From NCBI GenBank assembly GCA_009691715.1, contig SIAN01000002.1, forward strand, positions 124,001 to 188,000: DNA of 64,000 nt, read 5' to 3'. Source of the DNA: Planctomycetota bacterium. Lineage in GTDB: Bacteria; Planctomycetota; B15-G4; SIAN01. Shown in pieces: positions 56,612-64,000 of this stretch. How positions within the stretch are numbered: position 1 is the first letter of the stretch; each line of letters begins with the position of its first letter. The notes below the pieces were generated by a model. The model was given only the letters and a program-made list of their open reading frames with translations. It did not search any database and was not told the origin of the DNA. A program made the position numbers and the translations under genes.

Positions 56612-56648
56612 AAAAAGGATCGGGGCGAGCGGGCGCTCGCCCCGATCG
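56612..56648 (-). terminator. Rho-independent terminator (minus strand)
   Basis: GATCGGGGCGAGCG (56619-56632) is followed after two bases by its exact complement CGCTCGCCCCGATC (56635-56648). On the minus strand the stem is followed by CTTTTTC (56613-56617 region). It can end the minus-strand transcript of the gene at 56849-57232 and lies between two convergent genes. The remaining 200 bases (56649-56848) show a GGAG-like site before a GTG at 56751, but no credible gene. Confidence 0.8.
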
Positions 56649-56848
56649 GGATTCAGGTCGCAGCACGGCATCGATGGGTGGGCACCCTGCTCCGAGAGCG
56701 GCCGTTCTTCGACCCCTGACAACGATTCGCGGCGCAAGGAGACAACTGCCGTGCCGTGTCCGCTGGCGCCACCCGTACGAGAATTCCGGCCGAGCTCGCG
56801 CCGCCTGGGCCAAATCGGCGCAGGAGCGAGCAGCGGGACCACTGCGCC

Positions 56849-57232
56849 TCAGCGCGCGCGCGCCGGCGAAGCCCGCCGCTCTCGCAACCGCCGGATCGTC
56901 CGAAAGAAGTCGACCGGCTCGAGCGGGAGCCGCTGCAGGGCGAACACGCGACCGCGGACCTTGTCCGCCTTGAGCTTCGCGATCGCCGACTCGTGGCCGA
57001 TCACGATGACGTCGAGCTGCGGCATGTCGCGACGCACCTGCTCGATCAGCGACTCGTGCTCCGGCACGGCGGGGTCGAGCGCGACGATCAGGCCGTCGAT
57101 CTCGGACTGGCGGATCTTCTCGAGCGCGAGGACGCCGAGCTCCTCGTCGACCACGATGTCGCCGAAGGCGGCCAGGCCGACCTTCACTTGGTCGAGCAGC
57201 TCATGCGAGTGGATGGCGAGGAAGAGGCGCAT
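56849..57232 (-). CDS. Receiver-like small protein of unknown function
   Basis: The 127-residue protein starts at ATG 57232. It has an alpha/beta order like a response-regulator receiver (MRLFLAIHSHELLDQ, IDGLIVALDPAVPEHESL, LDVIVIGHESAIAKLKAD, FALQRLPLEPVDFFRTIRRL). An Asp sits where the phospho-acceptor would be (IVALDPAV), but the usual N-terminal acidic pair and the Lys before the last helix are not clear. It ends in a basic tail. It may be a pseudo-receiver. The RNase HII-like gene starts divergently 30 bp away; a terminator lies downstream. Confidence 0.7.
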   Translation of the reverse strand: MRLFLAIHSHELLDQVKVGLAAFGDIVVDEELGVLALEKIRQSEIDGLIVALDPAVPEHESLIEQVRRDMPQLDVIVIGHESAIAKLKADKVRGRVFALQRLPLEPVDFFRTIRRLRERRASPARAR

Positions 57233-57262
57233 GGCCCCCCTATCGGACGCCGGAGCCCGCCC

Positions 57263-58201
57263 ATGAAAGCGATCGGCGGGATCGACGAGGCCGGCCTCGG
57301 GCCGACGCTCGGGCCGCTGGTTTTCGGGGCGACCCTGTTCCTCGGAGAGCGCCCCGCCATTGACGATCTGCGCGGCACGCTCGCGGGCGTGGTCGAGCGC
57401 ACCTTCGACCCGACCGGCGAAACCCTCGGGGTCGACGACAGTAAGCGGCTGTTCGCCGGGCGCCGCGCGCTCGCGCCGCTCGAGCTGCCGGCGTTGGCGT
57501 TGCTGCATCCGCGGGGGGCGCGGCCAGCGGCGCTCGATGAACTGCTCGGCGGCGAAAACCCGGCGGCGACGTTGGCGCCGTGGTACCGCACGCGGCTCGA
57601 GCTTCCGGTGGAGGTGACTGCCGGCGCCGTCGATGGCTGGCGCGCGCGACTCGGCGCCGCGTTGGCGCAGCGCGGGCTCGCCGTGCCACTCGCCATCGTC
57701 GATCCGGTGTTCGAGCCGACGTTGAACGCGCGATTCAAGAGCGGACTCAACAAGGCCGACGCAGTGCTCGAACGGGTCGGGCTGTTGCTGCTGCGCCTTG
57801 TCGCCGCGGCGCCAGGGATCGACGTCGAGATCATCGTCGATCGGCTCGGCGGGCGGCGCTACTACGGCGAGTTCCTCCGCCATCTGTTCCCGTTCCGACC
57901 GCTCGCCATCGTGCATGAGGAGCCGGAGCGCTCGCGCTATCGCCTGCAGGACAGCGGCCGCACGATCGAGATCGCGTTCGAGGTCGGCGGCGACCAGAAC
58001 CACCTGCCGATCGCCTGGGCGAGCGTCTGCGCCAAGTACGTGCGCGAACTGTGCATGACGCGGCTGAACGCCTGGTTCTGCGCACGCAAGTCGACGCTCG
58101 CGCCGACCGCGGGCTACCCGCAGGATGCACAGCGTTGGCTCGCCGAGTCGGCCGACGTGGTGTCGGCCGACGAGCGCGCGCTGCTGGTTCGTGAACGGTG
58201 A
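57263..58201 (+). CDS. Divergent ribonuclease HII-like protein
   Basis: The 312-residue protein starts at ATG 57263. It shows RNase HII landmarks in the right order: GGIDEAGLGPTLGPLVFG (catalytic Asp8, Glu9), GVDDSKRL (Asp58/59, Lys61), EIIVDRLGG (Asp193) and WASVCAKYVRELCM, matching the ASxxAKxxRD motif. Compared with standard RNase HII (about 200 residues, DEAGRG) it has Leu in place of Arg in the GRG motif and an insertion of about 100 residues in the middle. Activity on RNA/DNA hybrids is likely but specificity for single ribonucleotides is doubtful. The stop overlaps the next gene's GTG start. Confidence 0.8.
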   Translation: MKAIGGIDEAGLGPTLGPLVFGATLFLGERPAIDDLRGTLAGVVERTFDPTGETLGVDDSKRLFAGRRALAPLELPALALLHPRGARPAALDELLGGENPAATLAPWYRTRLELPVEVTAGAVDGWRARLGAALAQRGLAVPLAIVDPVFEPTLNARFKSGLNKADAVLERVGLLLLRLVAAAPGIDVEIIVDRLGGRRYYGEFLRHLFPFRPLAIVHEEPERSRYRLQDSGRTIEIAFEVGGDQNHLPIAWASVCAKYVRELCMTRLNAWFCARKSTLAPTAGYPQDAQRWLAESADVVSADERALLVRER

Positions 58202-58665
58202 GCGACGCATCGGCGGGCGAACTGCCGCACGACCCGCCCGACCTCGAATCGGAGTGGAGCGCGCGCTACTTGCACGGGCTTCGTTGCTTTGACGCCGGCG
58301 ACTTCCACGAAGCGCACGAACAGATCGAGGAGGTGTGGTCCGGCGAAGTCGGCGCGCGGCGCCACCTGTTGCAGGCGCTGATCCAGTTGGCCGTCGCGCT
58401 CCACCACCGAGAGCGCTCGAACTTCGGCGGCGCACTCACGCTGTGCGAGCGGGCACAGGAGCATCTCGCCGCAGTCACCGGCGAGACCTGTTTCATCGAT
58501 CCCAAGGCGCTGGCGCAGCGAATCGCCGCGATCGAGCGCGAGATGATCGCCCAACGAATGGCACCGGCCCCGACCTTTGCGGCCGAGCTGGTGCCGGACT
58601 TTTCGCCGGTACGCGCACGCATCGAGGCCGGACGACGGTCGCGCGGCCTGGCAGCCTTCGACTGA
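58198..58665 (+). CDS. DUF309 domain protein
   Basis: The 155-residue protein starts at a GTG at 58198 that overlaps the stop of the RNase HII-like gene (GTGA). It carries the DUF309 signature: YLHGLRCFDAGDFHEAHEQIEEVWSGEVGARRHLLQALIQLAVALHH. The conserved Glu/His/Trp residues are all there. DUF309 proteins are small helical proteins of unknown biochemical function. Coupling to the RNase HII-like gene is clear from the overlap. It converges with the receiver-GGDEF gene. Confidence 0.9.
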   Translation: MSDASAGELPHDPPDLESEWSARYLHGLRCFDAGDFHEAHEQIEEVWSGEVGARRHLLQALIQLAVALHHRERSNFGGALTLCERAQEHLAAVTGETCFIDPKALAQRIAAIEREMIAQRMAPAPTFAAELVPDFSPVRARIEAGRRSRGLAAFD

Positions 58666-58684
58666 CGGCGGCGACTGCGGCGCG

Positions 58685-59719
58685 TTACGTCGTCCGCGTC
58701 GGCTTGCGCGCCTTCGGGACCAGCGGTTCGACCGGCTTCCCGCCGCGCACCGCCAACCCACGGCCGTCCGGCGAGAGCTCGGCACTCGCAAGATCGGCAT
58801 CGGCCTCGCGGACCAGTTCCTCGGCCGTCTGGCGCGTGCCCCCCGGCACCGTGGCGACCCCGATGCGGACCTTGAGCGGCAGTTCGCCGGATTCGACTGC
58901 GAGCTTGCGGCCGGCGAGACTTTCGCGGATCCGTTCGGCGACCACCCGCGCGCCCTCGATCGGCGTCGCCGGCAACAGCATGTGGAAACGCGCCGTCGCG
59001 GCGCGGCCGGCGACATCGACGTCGCGCGACTCGCACAAGAGAACGCCCGCCAGTTCGAGGATCGCCTCGTCGCCGGTCGTCTTTCCGTGCCGCTCGACCA
59101 GCTGATCGAAGCTCGCGATCTCAAGCGCGACCAGCGACAGCGGCTGGCCGTAACGCGCACTCCGCTTGCACTCCTCCTCGACCTTGAGCGCGAGGAAGTC
59201 GCGCTGCACCAGCCCGGTCAACGGGTCAGTCACCCTGGACATCATCGAGTCTTCGCCAGTGGTGCCGTCCAGCACGTCGCGGATCAGCCGGTCGTTCTTC
59301 GCACCGGCTGGCGTCCGCGACGAGAGCTCGAGCGGATCGACGCTGTTCCAGTCGCTCGCCAGCAGTTCGCGCAGCTCGATCGTGGTCGGGCTGCCGAACA
59401 GCACGCGCTTGGCGCCGACGTGGCGGGCGCGGGCGCGGACGTACGGATCATCGGCATCGGCGACGAGCAGCGTCGGCACCGCCGCGCGCGGCCCTTCGGC
59501 GACCTGGAGCCGGCGGCAAAGCTCGAAACCGGAGACGCCAGACAGCATGCAGGTGGCGATCAGCAGGTCGAAGCGCTGGCTGCCGGCGAGTTCGAGCGCG
59601 GTCGAGCCGTCGACGACCTCCGTGACGGTTGCTCCGGCATCACGCAGGATCGCAGCGAGGCGCGTGCGCTCACCGGGGTCGAAATGGGCGACCAAGAGCT
59701 CTGGCGTGGACAAAGGCAT
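58685..59719 (-). CDS. Degenerate receiver-GGDEF protein
   Basis: The 344-residue protein has an N-terminal receiver-like domain and a C-terminal GGDEF-like domain introduced by VTDPLTGLVQRDFL. Both look inactive: the receiver's phospho-acceptor position is Thr56 (DLLIATCML where DLxLLDxML is usual), and the GGDEF signature reads ATARF (241-245), so no cyclic-di-GMP synthesis is expected. It could bind nucleotides or partners instead. The ATG at 59719 has GAGGAG directly in front, too close; the TTG two codons later (59713) is spaced better and may be the true start. A T-rich stretch upstream (59800 region) may end the sulfatase transcript. Confidence 0.85.
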   Translation of the reverse strand: MPLSTPELLVAHFDPGERTRLAAILRDAGATVTEVVDGSTALELAGSQRFDLLIATCMLSGVSGFELCRRLQVAEGPRAAVPTLLVADADDPYVRARARHVGAKRVLFGSPTTIELRELLASDWNSVDPLELSSRTPAGAKNDRLIRDVLDGTTGEDSMMSRVTDPLTGLVQRDFLALKVEEECKRSARYGQPLSLVALEIASFDQLVERHGKTTGDEAILELAGVLLCESRDVDVAGRAATARFHMLLPATPIEGARVVAERIRESLAGRKLAVESGELPLKVRIGVATVPGGTRQTAEELVREADADLASAELSPDGRGLAVRGGKPVEPLVPKARKPTRTT

Positions 59720-59848
59720 CTCCTCATCGGGGCGCCGACCGACGCCGGCGTGGCGCGGGCAGCCGCTGACCCCATTTCGGCCGTTGCGCGCCCCGACCTT
59801 AGAAAAATGTTCCGGTCCGCCCGGGGGTGGCCGCGCCGTGGGCGATCA

Positions 59849-62335
59849 TCACTCGTCGAGGTAGCCGAGCTCCCGCAGCAGCTGCCGCTGCTCTTCCGAG
59901 AGGCCACGACCCTCAGGCGTGTCGCACGTCGGCAGCTGCGACAGGAGTGCCTGCATCGCGATGAGCTGCTGGTCGAGGCGCGCTTCGAGGCGTCCGCGCA
60001 GCTCCGACTCGTCCATGGCGCGATCGCTCGCCGCGGCGGGGTCGTCGACCAGATGGAACAAACGGGTTTCGACGTCGCGTCCTTCCCGATGCCAGCGAAG
60101 CAGCTGCCACGGACCGGCGACCAACGACTCGCGTCGAGTCGCGCGGTCGGGACGCCCGAGGATCTGGACTGGCGGCGGCCGGGCGGTGTCGCCGGGGAAG
60201 AGTGCGTCGCGGCCGAATGCGCGCGCCTCCGGCGGAAGGGCGAGGCGGGCGGCGAGCGTGACCGCGACGTCCGTCAACTCGACCGGCGCGTCGATCGAGC
60301 AGGGTGCGATTCCGGGGCCGGCCAGGATCCATGGCACGCGCGTCGATTCGCTCCACAGTTCGTGCCCGTGGCCGACGTTGCCGTGCTCTCCAAACTCCTC
60401 GCCATGGTCGGCGACGACGCAGAGCAGCGTCTCGTCTGCGATCCCGAGTTGTTCGAGCAGAGCCTGCAGACGCCCGATCAGTTCATGGTCGACCTGCGCC
60501 ACGGTGCCGGCGTAGAGCGCGCGAAGCCGCGCGGCAGCGATCGAATCGCCCTTCAGGAGCGCCTCCCGGAGCGCGACCGGATCGTCGTCGAGCCAGCGGG
60601 CCGCAGGATCGGAGAACGGGCGGAGGAACTCGGCGGACGGAGCGTAGTTGTGCACGAAGAACGTGTGCAGGAAGAGGAAGCTCGGGACCGTCGCGTGCGC
60701 GCGGATCCACTCGAGTGCAGGCTCCAGCGGCGGAGTGGACGCCGCTCGCATCGACGTCCCCTTCGGCGCTGCGCCACGTTTGATCCTGGTCCGCCCCATC
60801 GGGTCGTCGACGGAGTAGAGATCGAACCCCGACGCGAATCCGAACTCGGGCGCGACGAAGCCGCCGCCCGTGAACGCTGCCGTCGCGAAACCAGCGTCGC
60901 GCAACCGTCGCGCCAGCATCGCCGTCCGCCGCGGATCGATCCGATCGTCGCTACTTAGCAGACGGTGGATCAGCGGATGCTGGCTGCTGAACATGCTGGC
61001 GTGGGTCGGAAGCGTGTAGCTCGAAGGCGACCACACCGTCTCGAAGCGCGCCCCACGCGCGGCAAGTTCGTCGAGCACGGGCGTGCAGGCGCCGGCGCGC
61101 CCGTAGCAGCCGAGCGCGTCCGCGCGCAGCGTGTCGAGCGACACCACGATCACGTGGCGAGCCTCGGACGACGCGATGTCGGTTGCTCCAGACTCCGGCG
61201 TCACGGGCGGCGTCACGCGCGGTGCCGCAACGATGCGCGGCGAACCGAGGAATGTCAGCAACTGCGCCTCGTCCCCTTCGATTGCGCTCGACAAGAACGA
61301 CAACTCGATGCTCCGCCCCGCGAACCGCGCGAGGTCGATCGACTCGAGCGGCAACGGTTGCGCTGCCCCCATCGACGCCGCGTCCCGCTCGAATCGTCCG
61401 ACCGACTCGCCGTCGACGCGGACCTCGATCGCCGCACGCCCACCCTCCGCCGCGCCGACCGCGCCGAACATCGCGATCAGGTGCGACGGTTCGGCGGGCA
61501 GCGACAACGGGAAGTTCACCTCCGCCCCGGCCGGGAGCAGCAGTGTGTCGACGCTCGACTGCGCGACCTCGATCAGCCTCCGCGCTGGCGCCGTCGACTC
61601 GTCCCCCGCGAGGCGCGCGCGCGAAACGACCGCTCGCGCGAAGAGCACCGTGCGCACTTCGATGGCATCGACGTCGAGCGGATGCTCGCCCGGCATCAGC
61701 GAGATGCTGATCGAGCGGCGCTGTGGGACGGGCGGAAGCACGACCTCGACGTCGCGCCACTCGCTCGAACCGCCGATCGGCACTTCGCGGGCGAAGGCGT
61801 GGCCGAGGCCGACCTCGTCGAACCACTTCAGCTCGGCCCGCAACTCCGAAGCACTCGGCGCACTGCGGGCGTGCGAGACGATCCAGAGCTTGGCCTGCGT
61901 TTTCCCAGCCGCAGCGCGAACGCGAGCGCGCACAACCAAGGCTGCCGACGGCAGCGCCGCGAACAGGCGGTGCAGGCCGCCATCCGCGGGCGCGAGCGTC
62001 AGGAACTCGACGTCGTCGATACGCGAAGGCGTGGCCCGCGAACGCGGCGGGACGGCCGGCCCTTCGCCGAGCGACTGGCGCCAGAGCCCATCGAACCACG
62101 GCGGTTGCGGGACGCGGTCGCCGTCGAGACTTTCGCGACTCAGCGTGACGCCGGGTGAATCGAGGTCGCCGTCGAGGCCGCGCATCGGGCCCGACAGCCG
62201 CGCCTGCGGGAGCAAGTCCAGCAAAGCGAGCGAGCGCGCCGGTGAGGGCGCGCTCGCAGTGGAGGCAACATCGTTGCTGGCCGCACCGGAGCAGCCAGCG
62301 AGGAGGGACAGCGCGAGGGTCCGCGCGCCTGTCAA
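59849..62335 (-). CDS. Sulfatase/alkaline-phosphatase superfamily lipoprotein
   Basis: The 828-residue protein starts at a TTG at 62335 overlapping the rpsI stop. The N-terminus (ARTLALSLLAGCSGA) is a lipoprotein signal with the Cys near residue 15. About 400 residues of beta-rich domain follow, then a sulfatase-type domain: VIVVSLDTLRADALGCYG (metal Asp), SPSSYTLPTHASMF, FLHTFFVHNYAP and VVADHGEEFGEHGNVGHG (metal Asp-His). The nucleophile position holds Thr441 (TLPTH) instead of Cys/Ser-x-Pro-x-Arg, so formylglycine cannot form. A phospho- or phosphoglycerol-type transferase/hydrolase is more likely than a true sulfatase. The N-terminal part is unrecognised. Confidence 0.85.
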   Translation of the reverse strand: MTGARTLALSLLAGCSGAASNDVASTASAPSPARSLALLDLLPQARLSGPMRGLDGDLDSPGVTLSRESLDGDRVPQPPWFDGLWRQSLGEGPAVPPRSRATPSRIDDVEFLTLAPADGGLHRLFAALPSAALVVRARVRAAAGKTQAKLWIVSHARSAPSASELRAELKWFDEVGLGHAFAREVPIGGSSEWRDVEVVLPPVPQRRSISISLMPGEHPLDVDAIEVRTVLFARAVVSRARLAGDESTAPARRLIEVAQSSVDTLLLPAGAEVNFPLSLPAEPSHLIAMFGAVGAAEGGRAAIEVRVDGESVGRFERDAASMGAAQPLPLESIDLARFAGRSIELSFLSSAIEGDEAQLLTFLGSPRIVAAPRVTPPVTPESGATDIASSEARHVIVVSLDTLRADALGCYGRAGACTPVLDELAARGARFETVWSPSSYTLPTHASMFSSQHPLIHRLLSSDDRIDPRRTAMLARRLRDAGFATAAFTGGGFVAPEFGFASGFDLYSVDDPMGRTRIKRGAAPKGTSMRAASTPPLEPALEWIRAHATVPSFLFLHTFFVHNYAPSAEFLRPFSDPAARWLDDDPVALREALLKGDSIAAARLRALYAGTVAQVDHELIGRLQALLEQLGIADETLLCVVADHGEEFGEHGNVGHGHELWSESTRVPWILAGPGIAPCSIDAPVELTDVAVTLAARLALPPEARAFGRDALFPGDTARPPPVQILGRPDRATRRESLVAGPWQLLRWHREGRDVETRLFHLVDDPAAASDRAMDESELRGRLEARLDQQLIAMQALLSQLPTCDTPEGRGLSEEQRQLLRELGYLDE

Positions 62336-62829
62336 CGCTTCGAGAACTGGAACCGTCGACGAGCGCCGCGCTGACCGTACTTCTTGCGCTCCTTCATGCG
62401 GCTGTCACGGGTCAGGAAGCCGATCGGGCGAAGCACCGGCTCGACCGTGTCGTCCGCGTTGCACAGCGCTCGAGACAGCCCCATCCGCACGGCACCGGCC
62501 TGACCGGTCTGGCCGCCACCATTCACATTGGCGAAGACGTCCCACTTGCCTTCCGCTTGCAGCGCCGCGAGCGGCGCGCGGGCATCGAAGAGGTCTTGCG
62601 GCGTCGGGAAGAAGGCCTTCACGTCACGATCGTTCACCAGGAAGATCCCGGTTCCAGGACGCACGCGCAGGCGCGCGACCGAGGTCTTGCGGCGGCCGGT
62701 ACCCCAGTAGTAGCCGCCGAGCAGCTTTCCCTTGAGACGCGACGGAACACGCGTCGACGCGACCGGTGCACCTGCAGGTGCGGCGACGACCTCGGGAACC
62801 GGTTCGGGGACATTGCGCATCGGGTTCAT
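62332..62829 (-). CDS. rpsI: Ribosomal protein uS9
   Basis: The 165-residue protein is S9 of the small subunit. YYWGTGRRKTSVARLRVRPGTG, VNGGGQTGQAGAVRMGLSRAL, and the end DSRMKERKKYGQRGARRRFQFSKR are diagnostic; the C-terminal KR tail contacts tRNA in the P site. The first 35 residues (PEPVPEVVAAPAGAPVAS) are an extension not found in E. coli S9, so the real start could be internal. It follows rplM after 61 bp, the universal order of this operon, and its stop overlaps the sulfatase start. Confidence 0.97.
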   Translation of the reverse strand: MNPMRNVPEPVPEVVAAPAGAPVASTRVPSRLKGKLLGGYYWGTGRRKTSVARLRVRPGTGIFLVNDRDVKAFFPTPQDLFDARAPLAALQAEGKWDVFANVNGGGQTGQAGAVRMGLSRALCNADDTVEPVLRPIGFLTRDSRMKERKKYGQRGARRRFQFSKR

Positions 62830-62890
62830 GAAGCTCTGGCTGATGAGAAGGGTGACACGGAACGAAGCGAGCCGGGATCCGTACGCGGAC

Positions 62891-63328
62891 TCAGCTCGCA
62901 GTCAACACGAGCGGCTTGGGCTGCTGCGCGCCGTGCGGATGCTCGGCGCCAGCGTAGACCTTCATCTTCTTCAACATCGCGCGGCCGAGCTTGGTCTTCG
63001 GCAGCATGCGGCGCACCGCCAGCGTGATCAACTCCGCGGGCTTGTCGGCGAGGACCTTGCCCGCGGTTCGCTCCTTCAGCCCGCCGATCCAACCGGTGTG
63101 GTAGCGGACCATACGCGTGTCGGCTTTGGTGCCAGTGAGCTTCACCTTGGCAGCATTGATCACGACGATGAACTCGCCGGTGTCGATGTGCGCCGAGTAG
63201 ATCGGGCGGTGCTTGCCCATCAAGATCGTCGCGATTCGCACGGCCATCCGACCCAGCACCACCCCAGTGGCATCCACCAGATGCCAGCCACGCGGGACGT
63301 CGCACTTCTTCGGATAGGTCGTGTTCAT
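62891..63328 (-). CDS. rplM: Ribosomal protein uL13
   Basis: The 145-residue protein is L13 of the large subunit, starting at ATG 63328. Diagnostic stretches are RGWHLVDATGVVLGRMAVRIA, LMGKHRPIYSAHIDTGEFIVV, NAAKVKLTGTK, RMVRYHTGWIGGLKE and VRRMLPKTKLGRAMLKKMKVY. It is the first gene of the rplM-rpsI operon. A good sigma-70-type promoter lies about 120 bp upstream. Autoregulation by L13, known in E. coli, cannot be judged here. Confidence 0.97.
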   Translation of the reverse strand: MNTTYPKKCDVPRGWHLVDATGVVLGRMAVRIATILMGKHRPIYSAHIDTGEFIVVINAAKVKLTGTKADTRMVRYHTGWIGGLKERTAGKVLADKPAELITLAVRRMLPKTKLGRAMLKKMKVYAGAEHPHGAQQPKPLVLTAS

Positions 63329-63447
63329 GGACGGATTGAGCTCGCGTTCCTTGCCCGGGGCGACAACGACGCGCAGCCGCTTCGACGAACTCGAAAGCGT
63401 CCCGCGCGCCCGTCGAGGTCGCACCTCGCCGGAAAAAGGGAGGCGGG

Positions 63448-63475
63448 AGTCTATAGGCGTGCCCGGTCGGGTCAA
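63448..63475 (-). promoter_or_regulatory. Sigma-70-type promoter of rplM-rpsI
   Basis: On the minus strand, TTGACC (63475-63470) is followed after 16 bases by TAGACT (63453-63448), close to the -35 and -10 consensus. The predicted start, near 63441, gives a leader of about 110 nt before rplM. It is the best standard promoter match in the window. Confidence 0.6.
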
Positions 63476-63535
63476 GCTGCCGTCCACCCGGGAGACTGCC
63501 GGTGGCGCGGTCCCCGGGGCGGAATCAAAGGCCGA

Positions 63536-64000
63536 TCACTCTCCGTGCGGAGCGGCAACCAGGGCCGGCTCGTCATCGAAGACGACCGACGGCTCGCTGA
63601 ACTGCAAACGCACGCGGCGGATGCCCGCGAGTTCGGGGTAGCGCGCAGCGACCCGCTTGAGTCCGCGCACTTTGGCGTCCGCGGTCGGCTCGAGCGCGCC
63701 GAGCTCGGCGTGCGCCTGAGAGCGCCCCCATTCAATGGCGAGCCCGGACGCCGTGTAGAGCTCGACGTCGGTGATCGATGTCCCGGCGGAGCGCTCTTTC
63801 GGCGTCACGTCAATGACCTCGATCGCGAAGCCGCGGCGCGCCAGGTCGGCCCGGAACGGCTCGATCTCGAGCGCGACCTTCAGCCCCTCTTCCAGCGCGC
63901 GCTCGCGCACCCGCCCGCCGCAGACGACGCCACGAAGCGGCCGGCTGGTGTGCAGCAGCGGCAGATCGTGACGGGTCAGGAATTCGGCGGCATCGGCGGC
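63536..64000 (-). CDS. Hypothetical protein (5' part outside the window)
   Basis: The open frame extends to the window edge, so the start lies beyond 64000; 154 residues are visible. The end reads AGIRRVRLQFSEPSVVFDDEPALVAAPHGE. Alpha/beta character is likely (LKVALEIEPFRADLARRGFAIEVIDVTP, SAGTSITDVELYTASGLAIEWGRS). No known motif is seen. The stop is 60 bases before the rplM promoter. Confidence 0.65.
   Translation of the reverse strand, partial: AADAAEFLTRHDLPLLHTSRPLRGVVCGGRVRERALEEGLKVALEIEPFRADLARRGFAIEVIDVTPKERSAGTSITDVELYTASGLAIEWGRSQAHAELGALEPTADAKVRGLKRVAARYPELAGIRRVRLQFSEPSVVFDDEPALVAAPHGE

Noticed and set aside
56751..57266. Plus-strand frame starting at GTG 56751 after AAGGAGA
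   Set aside because: The ribosome-like site is good, but the frame soon becomes the antisense of the receiver-like gene with shadow composition.

Overview
The window is dense, very GC-rich bacterial chromosome with about 49 protein genes, almost no gaps and many 1-8 bp stop/start overlaps. No rRNA, tRNA, IS element, prophage or CRISPR array is visible. The gene content points to a Planctomycetota-type bacterium, probably environmental or metagenomic: three FG-GAP/VCBS proteins of the CRTAC1/ASPIC-UnbV kind, a DUF5916 protein, a DUF3604 metalloprotein, a fused membrane aminopropyltransferase, a divergent RNase HII, Gram-negative envelope genes (Kdo kinase-like, heptosyltransferase, many lipoproteins) and NtrC-type regulators. 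The phylum is inferred from gene content only.

Layout. 1-5.1 kb: minus-strand exported proteins (a frameshifted FG-GAP protein, a DUF5916 protein, an unknown). 5.3-6.5 kb: SufT/MIP18-like Fe-S protein plus TPR protein. 6.5-11.5 kb: cystathionine beta-synthase with CBS domains, a lipoprotein, a metal P-type ATPase. 11.5-17.45 kb: FG-GAP protein, sensor kinase and sigma-54-dependent regulator in one transcription unit. 17.45-18.63 kb: the only large gap. It holds an inverted repeat, a sigma-54 promoter match and a strong terminator that together look like an sRNA gene. Two related stem-loops and the decayed remains of a PIN-toxin module follow. 18.6-27.9 kb: a five-gene minus-strand unit (NtrC-type regulator, two GH57 enzymes, galT, glgC) with a PAS histidine kinase on the other side of a 68-bp divergent promoter region. 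This reads as two-component control of glycogen/alpha-glucan metabolism.

27.9-31.4 kb: aldehyde dehydrogenase and DUF3604 protein. 31.4-32.4 kb: an ExbB/MotA-like protein facing a truncated ECF sigma factor. 32.4-38.2 kb: folC, a small conserved protein, a fused membrane aminopropyltransferase and a His-rich NicO/TauE-like transporter in one unit. 38.3-42 kb: membrane protein, aroB, dprA. 42-43.1 kb: two membrane proteins, one ending in a 33-bp tandem repeat. 43.1-48 kb: thioesterase, amino-acid dehydrogenase, HEAT-repeat lipoprotein, Kdo kinase-like protein, heptosyltransferase. 48-54.7 kb: lon followed by three exported proteins, all overlapping. 54.9-58.7 kb: carboxypeptidase-regulatory-like protein, FabZ-like dehydratase, RNase HII-like protein, DUF309 protein. 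58.7-64 kb: a degenerate receiver-GGDEF protein, a sulfatase-like lipoprotein, rpsI, rplM and a partial gene at the edge.

The best candidate for something new is the sRNA-like locus at 17.45-17.80 kb, directly behind the sigma-54 regulator gene. Its arrangement recalls cbrB-crcZ of Pseudomonas.
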